Positions 34,394-47,260 are shown, counted from the first letter of the stretch. The stretch: 64,000 nt of DNA from Desulfovibrio sp. Fe33 (GCF_028532725.1 NZ_JAQKGU010000011.1:62001-126000); one strand, 5' to 3'. Made by a program: numbers and translations. The notes: generated from the letters alone by a model not told the origin.

Positions 34394-35629
34394 ATGAACC
34401 GTCACTTTAAGAAAATATTGTCCATCTTCAGCCCCAAGGCGCTGGTGCCGCTCGCCATCCTGGCGGCGGGCGCAATGGGAGCCTATGCGACGGTGGTTTC
34501 CGCGCCCAAGGCCGCGAAGATGCCGCCGCAGGTCATCCGCCCCAGCGTGGAGATCCTCAAGGCGGTCCGGAAAAATCATCAGGTCGTCGTGGACGTCATG
34601 GGCACGGTCACGGCGGCTCGGATGATCGGGCTCCAGTCGCAGGTGGCCGGGAAGATCGTCGCTGTCAGCGGGGAGTTCGTGCCAGGCGGATATTTCGAGG
34701 CGGGCCAGGAGATGCTGACCATTGAGCCCAAGGATTATGAACTGGCCGTGCGCGAGGTGGAGGCCGAAGTGGCCGAAGCCGAATACAACCTCAAGGTGGA
34801 ACAGGGGTATCAGAATGTCTCCGCCCGCGAATGGGATTTGTTGCAGGAGGCGGGGCGGGCCACCGAGGCCGAGGCCGAGCTGGCCTTGCGCAAGCCGCAT
34901 TTGGCCAAGGCCAAGGCGGATTTGCGAGCGGCCAGGGCCAAGCTTGAACTGGCGCGCATGGACCTGTCGCGCACCCGCGTCACCGCGCCTTTCGCCGCCA
35001 AGGTCGAGTCCAGGTCCGTGGATCTGGGCGCGGCCGTTGCCGTGCATGGGGACTTGGCCTCATTGGTAGGGACCGACGAGTTCTGGATTCAGGTCTCGGT
35101 GCCCGTGGACAGGCTGGGCTGGATCAATTTTCCCTCCGAGGGCGGTTCCGAGGGCTCGAACGCCCGGATCATCTCGGTGGGCGCGGCGGGAGAGTCCGTG
35201 CGTGAAGGGCGTGTGGTCCGCCTGCTCCCTGCCCTTGAGGACGAAGGGCGCATGGCCCGCGTGCTCATTGCGGTGAAGGACCCGCTCAACCTCAAGGGCG
35301 AACCGGGCGTGAGTCCGCTTCTGCTAGGCAGTTACGTGTCGGTCAAGATCGAAGGCGACGTGCTTGAGGGCATGTTCGCCATTCCCCGGATCGCCTTTCG
35401 CGACAACAGCCGGGTATGGATTCTCTCCGCCGACGATACGTTGGACATCCGCACATTGACCCCGGTCTGGAGGGATGAGGAAAGCATCGTGGTGAGGGAG
35501 GGACTCGCCCCCGGCGATCGCATCGTCATATCCGATCTTGCGGCCCCGGTGCAGGGCATGTCCCTCCATGCTGTGAACGGAGACGAGGAAACGGCCACGC
35601 AGGGAGCCGGGGAGGCGGACAATGGCTAA
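34394..35629 (+). CDS. RND efflux periplasmic adaptor (membrane fusion protein)
   Basis: 411 residues. An N-terminal hydrophobic anchor or signal (about 14-32), a lipoyl half-motif near 75-110, a helical hairpin (about 115-190) rich in Ala/Glu/Lys, the second lipoyl half (VTAPFAAKVESRSVDLGA), then beta-barrel and membrane-proximal domains. It links the inner-membrane pump to the outer-membrane channel. It overlaps the pump gene by 8 bases. Confidence 0.93.
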   Translation: MNRHFKKILSIFSPKALVPLAILAAGAMGAYATVVSAPKAAKMPPQVIRPSVEILKAVRKNHQVVVDVMGTVTAARMIGLQSQVAGKIVAVSGEFVPGGYFEAGQEMLTIEPKDYELAVREVEAEVAEAEYNLKVEQGYQNVSAREWDLLQEAGRATEAEAELALRKPHLAKAKADLRAARAKLELARMDLSRTRVTAPFAAKVESRSVDLGAAVAVHGDLASLVGTDEFWIQVSVPVDRLGWINFPSEGGSEGSNARIISVGAAGESVREGRVVRLLPALEDEGRMARVLIAVKDPLNLKGEPGVSPLLLGSYVSVKIEGDVLEGMFAIPRIAFRDNSRVWILSADDTLDIRTLTPVWRDEESIVVREGLAPGDRIVISDLAAPVQGMSLHAVNGDEETATQGAGEADNG

Positions 35630-38600
35630 CGGGCACAACATCCCTTCCAAGGGGCCCATCGCCTGGATGGCGAGTAATTCCGTGGCCGCCAACCTGCTCA
35701 TGGTCGTGTTTCTGGTGGGCGGTCTCATCCTGGCGTTGCAAATCAAGCAGGAGGTCTTTCCGGAGTTCTCCCTTGATACCGTCACCGTGACCATTTCCTA
35801 TCCGGGAGCCAGCCCGTCCGAGGTGGAGCAGGGATGCGTCCTGGCCATCGAACAGGCCGTGCAGGGGCTGGACGGCGTCAAGGAGGTCACTTCGGTTTCC
35901 TCCGAAGGCAGCGGCAGCGTGGTCGTGGAAGCCCTGGAGGGAGCGAACCTCCAGAAGCTCGCGCAGGACATTAAGACCGAAGTGGACCGCATCACCACCT
36001 TCCCCGAAGAGGCCGAGGACCCTGTTGTTTCCGAAGTTTCCCACCAGCGGCAGGTCTTGTCGGCCGTTGTCTATGGCGATCTGGCGGAAACAACCCTGCG
36101 CGAGTTGGCCGAGCAGCTTCGGGAAGAGCTTATCGCCAATCAGGGCGTGACCCAGGCCGAGCTGGCCGAGGTGAGCGGACTGCAAATTTCCATCGAGGTC
36201 CCGCAGAGCCGAATGCGTGCGCATAACCTGAGCCTGGGGGAGGTGGCGGACCGCATCGCCGAATCCTCCGTGGACCTGCCGGGCGGGGCCATCAAGGCGC
36301 AGTCTGGAGAAGTCCTGGTGCGTATGAAGGACCGCCGCGATTACGGCCGCGATTTCGCCCGCATCCCGGTGGTTACCGGCAACGACGGCACCCAGGTGCG
36401 CGTGGAGGATATCGCCGAGGTCATCGACGGGTTCGAGGACGACGACATAATCACCACCTACAACGGCAAGCCCGCCGTGCGCGTGGACGTGTACCGCGTA
36501 GGCGATCAGACGCCGATATCCGTTGCCGATTCGGTGAAGGAGACGCTTGAGACTTTCCAGGCCCGGCTTCCTGCGGGCGTGTCCGTGGAGATTCTCAACG
36601 ACATGTCCGAGACTTATTCCCAGCGCATGGACCTGCTTCTGGGAAACGGCGTCATGGGACTTTCCCTGGTCTTCGTCTTTCTGGCGCTTTTCCTGGAGCC
36701 GAAGCTCGCCTTCTGGGTGGCCATGGGCATTCCCGTGTCCTTTCTGGGTAGTTTTCTGATCCTTTCGCTCATGGGCGTGAGCATCAACATGATAACCATG
36801 TTCGCCTTCCTCATCGCGCTCGGCATCGTGGTGGATGACGCCATCGTGGTGGGCGAGAATGTTTTTACCATGCGTCAGGAGGGGATGCCTCCTCTGGAAG
36901 CCGCCATAGCCGGGGCCAGGCGCATCGCCATGCCCGTGGTGTTCAGCGTGTTGACCAATATCGCCGCCTTCATGCCCCTGTTGTTCGTTCCCGGCGTCAT
37001 GGGCAAGATGTTTTGGGCCATTCCGGTGGTAGTCATTGCCGTTTTTTCCGTTTCGCTCGTCGAGAGCCTGTTTGTCCTGCCCGCGCACCTGTCTCATTTG
37101 GGCGACAAACGGAGCCGGGTCATGGCCTGGATTACCCGATACCAGGAGCGCGCGGCCAACGGCCTGCTGCGGTTCATCAGGGGCGTCTACCGTCCGCTTC
37201 TGGATTGGTGCCTGCAATGGCGTTACGCCACTGTCGCCATGGGCTTCGGCCTGCTCCTTTTGTGCGGCGCTTTCGTCATGAGCGGCAGGTTAGGTTTCAC
37301 CCTCATGCCGAAGGTCGAGTCGGATTTCGCCTACGCCACGGCGGAACTGCCATACGGTTCGCCCGTGGATAAAACCGAGGCAGTGCGCGACCGGCTGCTG
37401 GCGGCGGCGGACAAGGTGGCGGCGGAGAATGGCGGAGACCGGCTGATTGTCGGCGTTGATTCAAAAATCGGCGGCGCCGGGCGGGATGTTTCCGGTTCGC
37501 ATGTAGTCAAGATCAACGTGTATCTGGAATCGGCTGACGTACGTCCCATCACCACGCAACAATTCGTGGACAAGTGGCGCAAGGAGGTGGGCGACATCGT
37601 CGGCCTTGAAGTCCTGTCGTTCGCCTCGGACCGGGGCGGCCCGGGAGCCGGTTCGGCCCTTGAGTTCGAGCTCAGCCATTCGGACACCGCCGTACTGGAG
37701 CGGGCGGCCCGCGAATTGTCCGTGGACCTGGCGCAATACCCGGGCGTCACGGATGTCGATGACGGCTTCTCTCCCGGAAAGGATCAGCTCGACTTCAGCA
37801 TGACCGCGGCGGGCCGTGCGCTGGGTCTGACCGCCCAGGAAGTGGCGAGCCAGGTGCGTGCCGCCTACAACGGCAGGGAGGTCCTGCGGCAGCAGCGGGG
37901 CCGCAACGAGATCAAGGTGGTGGTTCGCAGGCCCGAGAGCGAACGGGTATCGGAGTACAATCTTGAGGAGTTGATGCTCAAGACGCCGGACGGCAAGGAA
38001 GTCCTTTTGCGCGACGTGGTCGACGTCAAGCGGGGAAGCGCCTACACATCCATCAACCGCACCGACGGCCGCCGGGTGTTGTCGGTCACGGCGGACGTGG
38101 TACCGCGCGATCAGGCGACCAAGATCATGCAGAGCGTCCTGGTCGAGGTCGTGCCCGTGCTCAAGGCCAAGTACCCTGGGTTGTCCTGCCGGATGCAGGG
38201 TATGCAGGCGGATATGACCGAGTCCACCAACACCTTATTCGAGGGGTTGATGCTGGCCATGCTCGCCGTGTACGCCTTGCTGGCCATTCCATTCAAGAGC
38301 TATGTCCAGCCGATCATCATCATGGTCAGCATCCCGTTCGGCGCTGTGGGCGCAATCATCGGGCACATGGCCTTCGGTTATCCCATCAGCCTGATGAGCC
38401 TGCTTGGTATCGTGGCCCTGTCGGGCGTTGTGGTCAACGATTCGTTGGTGCTCATAGATCGGGCGAACCAGAATTCCCGGGAGGGCCAATGCGCCCACGA
38501 TGCGGTGCTCGACGCGGGAACGGTCCGTTTCAGGCCCATTCTTCTGACCACCCTGACCACGTTCAGCGGCCTGGCTCCGATGATTCTGGAAACTTCCATG

Positions 38601-38780
38601 CAGGCCAGGTTCCTTATCCCCATGGCCTTGTCGCTCGGCTTCGGCATTCTCTTCGCCACAGTGATTACCCTGATCCTGGTGCCGTGCCTGTATATGATTC
38701 TGGAGGACATTCAGCGCAAGCTGCACGTCATGGCTTTCAAACGGCCGCCCGTCCAGTATCGGAAGCAAACCCAAAAATAA
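35622..38780 (+). CDS. RND-family efflux permease (AcrB/MexB-type, HAE1-like)
   Basis: 1052 residues with twelve membrane segments in the usual 1+5 / 1+5 pattern and two large periplasmic loops (about 45-340 and 570-870). The proton-relay Asp pair is in GIVVDDAIVVGEN near 407. It exports hydrophobic or toxic compounds using the proton gradient. Completes the tripartite operon. Substrate not predictable; the heavy-metal charged motifs of CusA-type pumps are not evident. Confidence 0.95.
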   Translation: MANGHNIPSKGPIAWMASNSVAANLLMVVFLVGGLILALQIKQEVFPEFSLDTVTVTISYPGASPSEVEQGCVLAIEQAVQGLDGVKEVTSVSSEGSGSVVVEALEGANLQKLAQDIKTEVDRITTFPEEAEDPVVSEVSHQRQVLSAVVYGDLAETTLRELAEQLREELIANQGVTQAELAEVSGLQISIEVPQSRMRAHNLSLGEVADRIAESSVDLPGGAIKAQSGEVLVRMKDRRDYGRDFARIPVVTGNDGTQVRVEDIAEVIDGFEDDDIITTYNGKPAVRVDVYRVGDQTPISVADSVKETLETFQARLPAGVSVEILNDMSETYSQRMDLLLGNGVMGLSLVFVFLALFLEPKLAFWVAMGIPVSFLGSFLILSLMGVSINMITMFAFLIALGIVVDDAIVVGENVFTMRQEGMPPLEAAIAGARRIAMPVVFSVLTNIAAFMPLLFVPGVMGKMFWAIPVVVIAVFSVSLVESLFVLPAHLSHLGDKRSRVMAWITRYQERAANGLLRFIRGVYRPLLDWCLQWRYATVAMGFGLLLLCGAFVMSGRLGFTLMPKVESDFAYATAELPYGSPVDKTEAVRDRLLAAADKVAAENGGDRLIVGVDSKIGGAGRDVSGSHVVKINVYLESADVRPITTQQFVDKWRKEVGDIVGLEVLSFASDRGGPGAGSALEFELSHSDTAVLERAARELSVDLAQYPGVTDVDDGFSPGKDQLDFSMTAAGRALGLTAQEVASQVRAAYNGREVLRQQRGRNEIKVVVRRPESERVSEYNLEELMLKTPDGKEVLLRDVVDVKRGSAYTSINRTDGRRVLSVTADVVPRDQATKIMQSVLVEVVPVLKAKYPGLSCRMQGMQADMTESTNTLFEGLMLAMLAVYALLAIPFKSYVQPIIIMVSIPFGAVGAIIGHMAFGYPISLMSLLGIVALSGVVVNDSLVLIDRANQNSREGQCAHDAVLDAGTVRFRPILLTTLTTFSGLAPMILETSMQARFLIPMALSLGFGILFATVITLILVPCLYMILEDIQRKLHVMAFKRPPVQYRKQTQK

Positions 38781-38802
38781 CGCGGCCTCCGGAGAGGCCG
38801 CG
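38770..38802 (-). terminator. intrinsic terminator of the thi operon (minus strand)
   Basis: A perfect 9-bp stem CGCGGCCTC/GAGGCCGCG (38781-38802) with a CGGA loop. Read on the minus strand it is followed by TTATTTTTG. On the plus strand there is no T run, so it serves mainly the thiM-thiE side although it abuts the efflux stop codon. Confidence 0.8.
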
Positions 38803-38837
38803 CATACGCCCCGAAGCGGGGTCAGTGGAGAGGGGCG

Positions 38838-39476
38838 TTACAGCGCTCCTTCCTTCATGGCGCGGACCAGCGCACGGGTCGCTTCTACGGGCGAGGGGGC
38901 GGAGCATATGGCCGAAACCACGGCGATGCCCGCCACTCCGGAACCGGAAACGGCACGGGCGTTTTCGCACTGCACCCCGCCGATGGCCACCAGCGGGATG
39001 GCAGAGAGTTCCACGGCGCGTCGCAGTCCGTCGGGTCCCCAGGGCGAGCCTTTGATGTCCTTCTTGGTGTCGGTCGGATAGACCGGCCCGATGCCGAGAT
39101 AATCCACAGGACGCTTCTGGGCGTCCAGAAGCTCGGCTTCGGTGTCCACGGACAGGCCGACGATGGCGTCAGGCCCGACAAGGCGGCGGACATCCTCGGG
39201 CAGCATATCCGATTGTCCGACATGCACGCCTTCGACTCCGGCGGCCAACGCCACGTCCACGCGGTCGTTGATGAGCAGGGGAACGTTCAGCGGCTTGAGC
39301 AGCCTGTGCAGAGCGCGGGCCAGTTCCACGAATTCCCCTGTGTCGGCGTCTTTTTCGCGCAATTGGACCATGGTGCAGCCGCCAGAGGCGGCTTCGGCCA
39401 CGACTTCCTCCAGGGAGCGGCCCAGACAGAGGGCGCGGTCGGTCACGAGATAGACGAGCAGATCCTCGGTTCTCAT
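38838..39476 (-). CDS. thiE: ThiE, thiamine-phosphate synthase
   Basis: 212-residue TIM barrel with VTDR near the start, the QLREKD diphosphate-binding motif near 40 and the GPVYPTDTK loop near 130. It joins the pyrimidine and thiazole phosphates to give thiamine phosphate. The ATG overlaps the thiM stop (ATGA). Genes for pyrimidine synthesis or kinase (thiC, thiD) are not in the window. Confidence 0.95.
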   Translation of the reverse strand: MRTEDLLVYLVTDRALCLGRSLEEVVAEAASGGCTMVQLREKDADTGEFVELARALHRLLKPLNVPLLINDRVDVALAAGVEGVHVGQSDMLPEDVRRLVGPDAIVGLSVDTEAELLDAQKRPVDYLGIGPVYPTDTKKDIKGSPWGPDGLRRAVELSAIPLVAIGGVQCENARAVSGSGVAGIAVVSAICSAPSPVEATRALVRAMKEGAL

Positions 39477-40288
39477 GATGCCGCCACCTTGAGTCGAGTG
39501 TGTATCATCGCTTCGTCGAGGAGATAGAGGGCGTCGAGCAGGCGCATTTGCAGGCTGCCGGGGCCGGGCGAGACTTCGGCGGCTTTTTCTCCGGCTATGT
39601 TCATGACCGCGGCGGTGTCCACGGCGGCCTGGAAATAGTCGTGCTGGACTGCGGCGAAGGCTCCGGCGAGCGCGGTGCAGGTACAGCCCAGGCCCGTGAC
39701 GCGGGGCATCATGGCCGAGCCGCCGACAAGCCGGATTTCCCGGGTCGCGTCGACCACCAGATCGGTTTCGCCGCTGACCAGGACCACGCAGCCGTACCGC
39801 GCGTTCAGCGCTTTGGCCGCGCCCCTGGCCTCGTCCACGCCCATGGAGGTGTCCACGCCCTTGGGGCGGCCGTCCTCGCCCGCCACCGCCATGATCTCCG
39901 AGGCGTTGCCCCGAAGAATGGCCGGGTGGTATTTTTCGAGGAACTCCCGCGAGATGTCCGTGCGCAGCGTATTCACCCCGGCGGCCACGGGATCGAGAAC
40001 GATGGGCATGTTCATGTCGTTGGCCTGGGCCATGGCCACATGCATCCCCTCAACGTAGTCGTCGGCCAGGGTGCCGATATTGACCACCAGCGCGCCGGCC
40101 AGGTCGACCAGGCCGGGCAGGTCCTCGGCCACATGGTTCATGGCCGGGGACGCGCCCAACGCGAGCAGGGCGTTGGCCGTGTTGTTGGTGACCACGTAAT
40201 TGGTGATGTTGACGATGAGCGGGGCCTTGTCGCGGACCGCCCGCACGTCGTTCCAGACGGATCGTATCAGTGTCTCGGGCGCACTCAT
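39473..40288 (-). CDS. thiM: ThiM, hydroxyethylthiazole kinase
   Basis: 271-residue ribokinase-like enzyme. Conserved NITNYVVTN near 25, DPVAAG near 100 and the C-terminal VTGLGCTCTALAGAF phosphate-binding region are intact. It phosphorylates salvaged thiazole for ThiE. Coupled by ATGA overlaps to both the gene before and thiE after. Confidence 0.95.
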   Translation of the reverse strand: MSAPETLIRSVWNDVRAVRDKAPLIVNITNYVVTNNTANALLALGASPAMNHVAEDLPGLVDLAGALVVNIGTLADDYVEGMHVAMAQANDMNMPIVLDPVAAGVNTLRTDISREFLEKYHPAILRGNASEIMAVAGEDGRPKGVDTSMGVDEARGAAKALNARYGCVVLVSGETDLVVDATREIRLVGGSAMMPRVTGLGCTCTALAGAFAAVQHDYFQAAVDTAAVMNIAGEKAAEVSPGPGSLQMRLLDALYLLDEAMIHTRLKVAAS

Positions 40289-40587
40289 TTCAGCAGCTCC
40301 CCGACGCTGTCGACCTTGCTGCGCATCCTCCCGGCCTCGCCGGAACGGGAATCCACGGCCAAGGTGAGATAGACCCGGCCGCAGTCGCTGCGCATGTCGT
40401 CATGGCATCGTTTGATGGTCTCCATGACCTTGTTGAAATCGCCTTCGATGACAGTCCCCATGGCTCCCAGTTCATAGGGCAGCCCGGACTCCCGGACGAT
40501 CTCAATGGTCCGGGCCACGTAGGGCGCGAGAGACCCTTCGTCCGGCCGTTCCAGGGGGAAGATGCTGAAGGTGGCTACACAACTCAC
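40285..40587 (-). CDS. MTH1187/YkoF-type thiamine-binding protein
   Basis: 100 residues from the GTG at 40587 (AAGGA upstream). A longer frame to 40719 would add 44 residues unlike the family. A ferredoxin-like fold is expected: the first strand is VATFSIFPL, then ELGAMGTVIEG, characteristic of MTH1187-type proteins that bind hydroxymethylpyrimidine or thiamine. First in the thi operon. No TPP riboswitch is recognisable upstream, so regulation may differ or rest on this protein. Confidence 0.85.
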   Translation of the reverse strand: MSCVATFSIFPLERPDEGSLAPYVARTIEIVRESGLPYELGAMGTVIEGDFNKVMETIKRCHDDMRSDCGRVYLTLAVDSRSGEAGRMRSKVDSVGELLK

Positions 40588-40772
40588 GGTGTCTTTCCTT
40601 ATTTGAGGTGTTTGAAATGGGACCGCCGCACAAGCGGCCGCTTCCTGAAGAATTGACTCATTCCCCCTCAACGTCAATGTTCGGTTCGCAAAAAGCTGTT
40701 CGCATGGGGGCGGACACATCCGACGGCGAGGATGGGAGCGGTAAAATGCGCGGCCTGCGGGGCAGCGGCTGC

Positions 40773-40803
40773 AAAAAAGGCCGGGACTTTCGCCCCGGCC
40801 TTG
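40773..40803 (-). terminator. intrinsic terminator of the PFOR gene
   Basis: On the minus strand, AAGGCCGGGG, a short loop, TCCCGGCC and T6. It lies 27 bases past the PFOR stop. Confidence 0.9.
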
Positions 40804-40829
40804 CCTTGATGGTTATGGACGCGGGCGGG

Positions 40830-44378
<3,549 letters not shown>

Positions 44379-44388
44379 TCATATGGGG

Positions 44389-44424
44389 TTCGACGGTCGA
44401 ATCCCGTACGGTCCGTGCGGACCG
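44389..44424. promoter_or_regulatory. two adjacent perfect palindromes in the PFOR leader
   Basis: TTCGACGGTCGAA (44389-44401) and CGGTCCG-TG-CGGACCG (44409-44424), only 7 bases apart and 53-88 bases upstream of the PFOR start. They could be operator sites or RNA hairpins in the leader. No T run follows, so they are not an attenuator of the usual sort. Confidence 0.5.
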
Positions 44425-44562
44425 GATCATGCGAATTAAATGCAATCCATCTTATTTGTGTCGCGATTTCCGGGCTTCTGGTCAAGTCATTTACCCTCCG
44501 TTCCCCGACAGATCGAAACCGTTTACCGAATATATTGCCGGGTGAACGGTTGAAGTACAGTT

Positions 44563-44580
44563 TTGTGATACATTTTACAC
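44563..44580. promoter_or_regulatory. Rex-like site upstream of PFOR
   Basis: TTGTGATACATTTTACAC matches the redox-regulator Rex consensus TTGTGAA-N4-TTCACAA at 11 of 14 positions. It is about 230 bases upstream of the PFOR ATG, in an AT-rich stretch. Rex sensing of NADH/NAD is known to control energy genes in sulfate reducers; here it is inferred from one imperfect site. Apart from this and the palindromes, 44337-44650 shows no gene. Confidence 0.4.
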
Positions 44581-44651
44581 TATTGGTCGTGCATTCGCGA
44601 TCAGTTGTGTTTGCAGGCGGATAGATCGCGAGCGGTGAAGGCGGGCGGCGT

Positions 44652-44686
44652 GAAAAAAGGAAACGGCCCCGGAAAATCGGGGCCGT
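44652..44686 (-). terminator. intrinsic terminator of the MBL/rhodanese gene
   Basis: A stem ACGGCCCC/GGGGCCGT (about 44663-44686), followed on the minus strand by TTCCTTTTTTC. About 34 bases past the stop of the gene. Confidence 0.85.
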
Positions 44687-44719
44687 TCGTGTGTCGCTAG
44701 CGGTTTTTCGATGCGGGAA

Positions 44720-46102
44720 TTATTTTTCGGTCTGGAAGCCCGCGCGGCTCCATGCGAGGTATCCGCCCGCAAGGCTGCGCACGTCCCAATAGCCATGCTT
44801 TTGCAGGTAGGACGCCGCGATGTTGGCGCGATAGCCCGCCGCGCAGTAAAGCAGATGATGCGCGTTCTCGTCGAGATCGACCTTGCCTTCGAGGATGTCG
44901 ACCAGAGGGAGGTGCTTGGCGCCCGGGATGTGGCCGCCTTGCCATTCGGCGGGGGTCCGCACGTCTATGAGGCTGATCGGCTTGCCTTCCTCCTGAATGT
45001 TCTGGAGGACCTGGGCGGAGTCGATGGCCAGGGAGTCCACCGGGCGTCCGGAGTAGACCCAGGCCTGGATGCCGCCGGACAGGTAGCCGAAGATGCGGTC
45101 GTAGCCGATGCGGTGCAGCTCCGTGCGCATTCTGTCGTAGTCCTCGCGGGTGTCCACCACCAGGAGGATGTCGGCGTCGGGCTCCACGGTCATGCCGACC
45201 CAGTTGGCCAGGCTCGGCTCGAAGCCGATGTTGAGGGAGCCGGGGATATGATATCCGGCGAACGCCGCGGCGTCGCGCACATCGATGACCACTGCGCCGT
45301 CCAGCATCTTCTCCTCGAATTTGTACGGGTTCATGGCCAGGTCGAGCGGGCACCGTTCCAGGAGGGGCGCGCCGTTCGCGTTGGTGGAGATGATGTGGGT
45401 GAAGGACTTGGGCCGGGCCGGGAAGTTCTGGCTCATGGCCAGGTGGAATTCCTCGAATTTGTCGAAGCCAAGCATGGGGTTGTGCCGCCGTTCGAAGCCC
45501 AGCGTGGAGCTCGGCTTGGAGGACATGCCGCGTCCGCACAGGGAGCCCGCGCCGTGCGCCGGGAAGACTTCCAGGCTGTCGGGGAACTTCGCGAACTTGA
45601 CATACAGGGTGTTCCACAGGTTTTGGACCTGCTCGTCGAGCTTGGCTCCGCCCACCAGGTCGGGGCGGCCGATGTCGTTGACAAAGAGCACGTCGCCGGT
45701 GAGCAGCATCCAGGGCTCGGTTCCGCGCGTGGTGTCGGTGACCAGTAGTGACAGGGCGTCCGGGGTGTGGCCGGGGGTATGCAGGACTTCGAGCTTGGCG
45801 TTGCCGACGGTCAGTTGATCGCCTTCGGCCAAGGGGGTGAAGTTATAGGTAACCGGCGAGGTCTCGTAGACCATGATGTCGCAGCCGGTCTGGGACTTGA
45901 GTTCCTGCGCGCCCGATACGTGGTCGGCATGAACATGGGTGTCGATGGCGTGGACGATCTTCATGCCCTCCTCGCGGGAGATATCCAGATAATCCTGCAC
46001 ATCGCGTTTGGGGTCCACGACGACCATTTCGCCAGCGGCCGGGCAGCCTATGACATAGGAAAAACAACCGAGTCCGGGTGTGGTGATTTGTTTGAAGTAC
46101 AT
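44720..46102 (-). CDS. metallo-beta-lactamase protein fused to two rhodanese domains (persulfide dioxygenase-like)
   Basis: 460 residues. The MBL domain (about 1-235) has THVHADH near 55 and later zinc ligands in HTPGHT and FPAHG, resembling ETHE1-type glutathione-persulfide dioxygenases. Rhodanese domain 1 (about 255-355) lacks the active Cys: the loop reads VVDTREDYDR. Domain 2 (about 365-460) has YCAAGYRA with the catalytic Cys. It probably handles sulfane sulfur in the cytoplasm. Start ATG with AAGGAG upstream. Located behind PFOR but separately terminated. Confidence 0.88.
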   Translation of the reverse strand: MYFKQITTPGLGCFSYVIGCPAAGEMVVVDPKRDVQDYLDISREEGMKIVHAIDTHVHADHVSGAQELKSQTGCDIMVYETSPVTYNFTPLAEGDQLTVGNAKLEVLHTPGHTPDALSLLVTDTTRGTEPWMLLTGDVLFVNDIGRPDLVGGAKLDEQVQNLWNTLYVKFAKFPDSLEVFPAHGAGSLCGRGMSSKPSSTLGFERRHNPMLGFDKFEEFHLAMSQNFPARPKSFTHIISTNANGAPLLERCPLDLAMNPYKFEEKMLDGAVVIDVRDAAAFAGYHIPGSLNIGFEPSLANWVGMTVEPDADILLVVDTREDYDRMRTELHRIGYDRIFGYLSGGIQAWVYSGRPVDSLAIDSAQVLQNIQEEGKPISLIDVRTPAEWQGGHIPGAKHLPLVDILEGKVDLDENAHHLLYCAAGYRANIAASYLQKHGYWDVRSLAGGYLAWSRAGFQTEK

Positions 46103-46140
46103 AGATCGGCTCCTTGGTGGATTCTCTTCTTGCTGCCGAC

Positions 46141-46169
46141 AGGATAAGCACTAAGGGGATTCAATGCAA
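46141..46169 (-). promoter_or_regulatory. candidate promoter of the MBL/rhodanese gene
   Basis: On the minus strand, TTGCAT (46164-46169), a 17-base spacer, then TATCCT (46141-46146), about 40 bases before the ATG. Confidence 0.4.
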
Positions 46170-46180
46170 CATATGAGCAC

Positions 46181-47230
46181 TTATTTGAGTTCTTCCGCCT
46201 TGGCCCGGAAGCGCGAGGCCAGATCGTCCATGATGTCGGCCGCCGCGCCGAAGGCCTTCAGCTTCTCCTCGGACTGGCCCAGGGTGCGCCGGTAGGCCCA
46301 CTGCGAAAGGTAGAAAAGCTCTGATTCGGGGCAGGGCTGGCAGACTTTCTTGAGCTGTTCGACAACTTCGGCCCTGGTCCGCTCCCGGAAGAGGATAGCC
46401 TGCTTGAGGCGGTCGCTGGCCTCGCCGGAGTCCTTGCCCTCGGCCATGGCGGCCTGCAACTGGCCGTTGGCCCGTTCCACGGCCTTGGCTGCGCGGCGGT
46501 ACTTCCCGGCCGTCTCGACGATGGACGGATCGTCGGCAAAGGCGTGGAACACGTCGGCGGTGCGCTCAATGCGTTGCGCATTGAGCCTGAGCATGACCTT
46601 GATCTCGTCGGTGGTCAGCGTGCGCGTCTCGGTCGCTTCGCCGACCACGTAGTTGCGTTCTGCGGTGGCTGCGGTGTCCACCAGATGGACCATGAAAGCC
46701 GGGGCGTAGATTTCATACAAGGTCTTGAGCATTCCGGGGGCGAAGACATAGTCGTAAACCGCCTTGCGCGAAGCCCCGATGTCGTTGCCGGAAACGGCGA
46801 AGCCGTCCAGCTCGCGTCCGTAGTATTTGTTCAGGGCAACGGCGGAAGCCAGGGAATCGGGCTTGCCGTTGGCATTTCTGGGCTGAAATCGTTGCAGCAG
46901 GAAGTCCGTCAGGGACTCGACGAAGGAAAAGGTGACCATCTTGTCTTCCGTGACCTCGATGGTCTGCGGTTCCTCGGGAGCCTGGGCGGCTTTCGGAGCC
47001 GTGGCCGGGGCCGTGGTTTCAGGCTCGGCCGTCGCGGCGGAGTAGTCCGGCTTGGCCTCCTGTCCCTTGTCCACCCAGTCGGGCGCCTTTGCGGGCGGCT
47101 CGGCGGGTTGGGTCACTTCGACACGGACGGAGGACGGGTCCTCCTTTGTCCGGTTCAGCATGAGAAGGGCGCCGGCGGCGAGCAGCGCGGCGCAGACGAT
47201 CAGTATGAGGGCGGTCCGGTTCTGTTTCAT
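46181..47230 (-). CDS. uncharacterised membrane-anchored protein downstream of the Na/Pi cotransporter
   Basis: 349 residues from the ATG at 47230, where GGGAGG is 7-8 bases upstream (an ATG two codons earlier is too close to it). An N-terminal hydrophobic anchor (about 6-24) is followed by a Pro/Ala/Glu-rich linker (about 30-95) and a largely helical extracytoplasmic domain (about 100-349). A single CQPC pair is near 300. The hydrophobic segment lacks a lipobox. It begins 30 bases after the phosphate transporter gene, so it is probably co-transcribed. No family recognised. Confidence 0.78.
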   Translation of the reverse strand: MKQNRTALILIVCAALLAAGALLMLNRTKEDPSSVRVEVTQPAEPPAKAPDWVDKGQEAKPDYSAATAEPETTAPATAPKAAQAPEEPQTIEVTEDKMVTFSFVESLTDFLLQRFQPRNANGKPDSLASAVALNKYYGRELDGFAVSGNDIGASRKAVYDYVFAPGMLKTLYEIYAPAFMVHLVDTAATAERNYVVGEATETRTLTTDEIKVMLRLNAQRIERTADVFHAFADDPSIVETAGKYRRAAKAVERANGQLQAAMAEGKDSGEASDRLKQAILFRERTRAEVVEQLKKVCQPCPESELFYLSQWAYRRTLGQSEEKLKAFGAAADIMDDLASRFRAKAEELK

Positions 47231-47260
47231 GACCATGCCTCCCGGCAGGGAATATATGGG

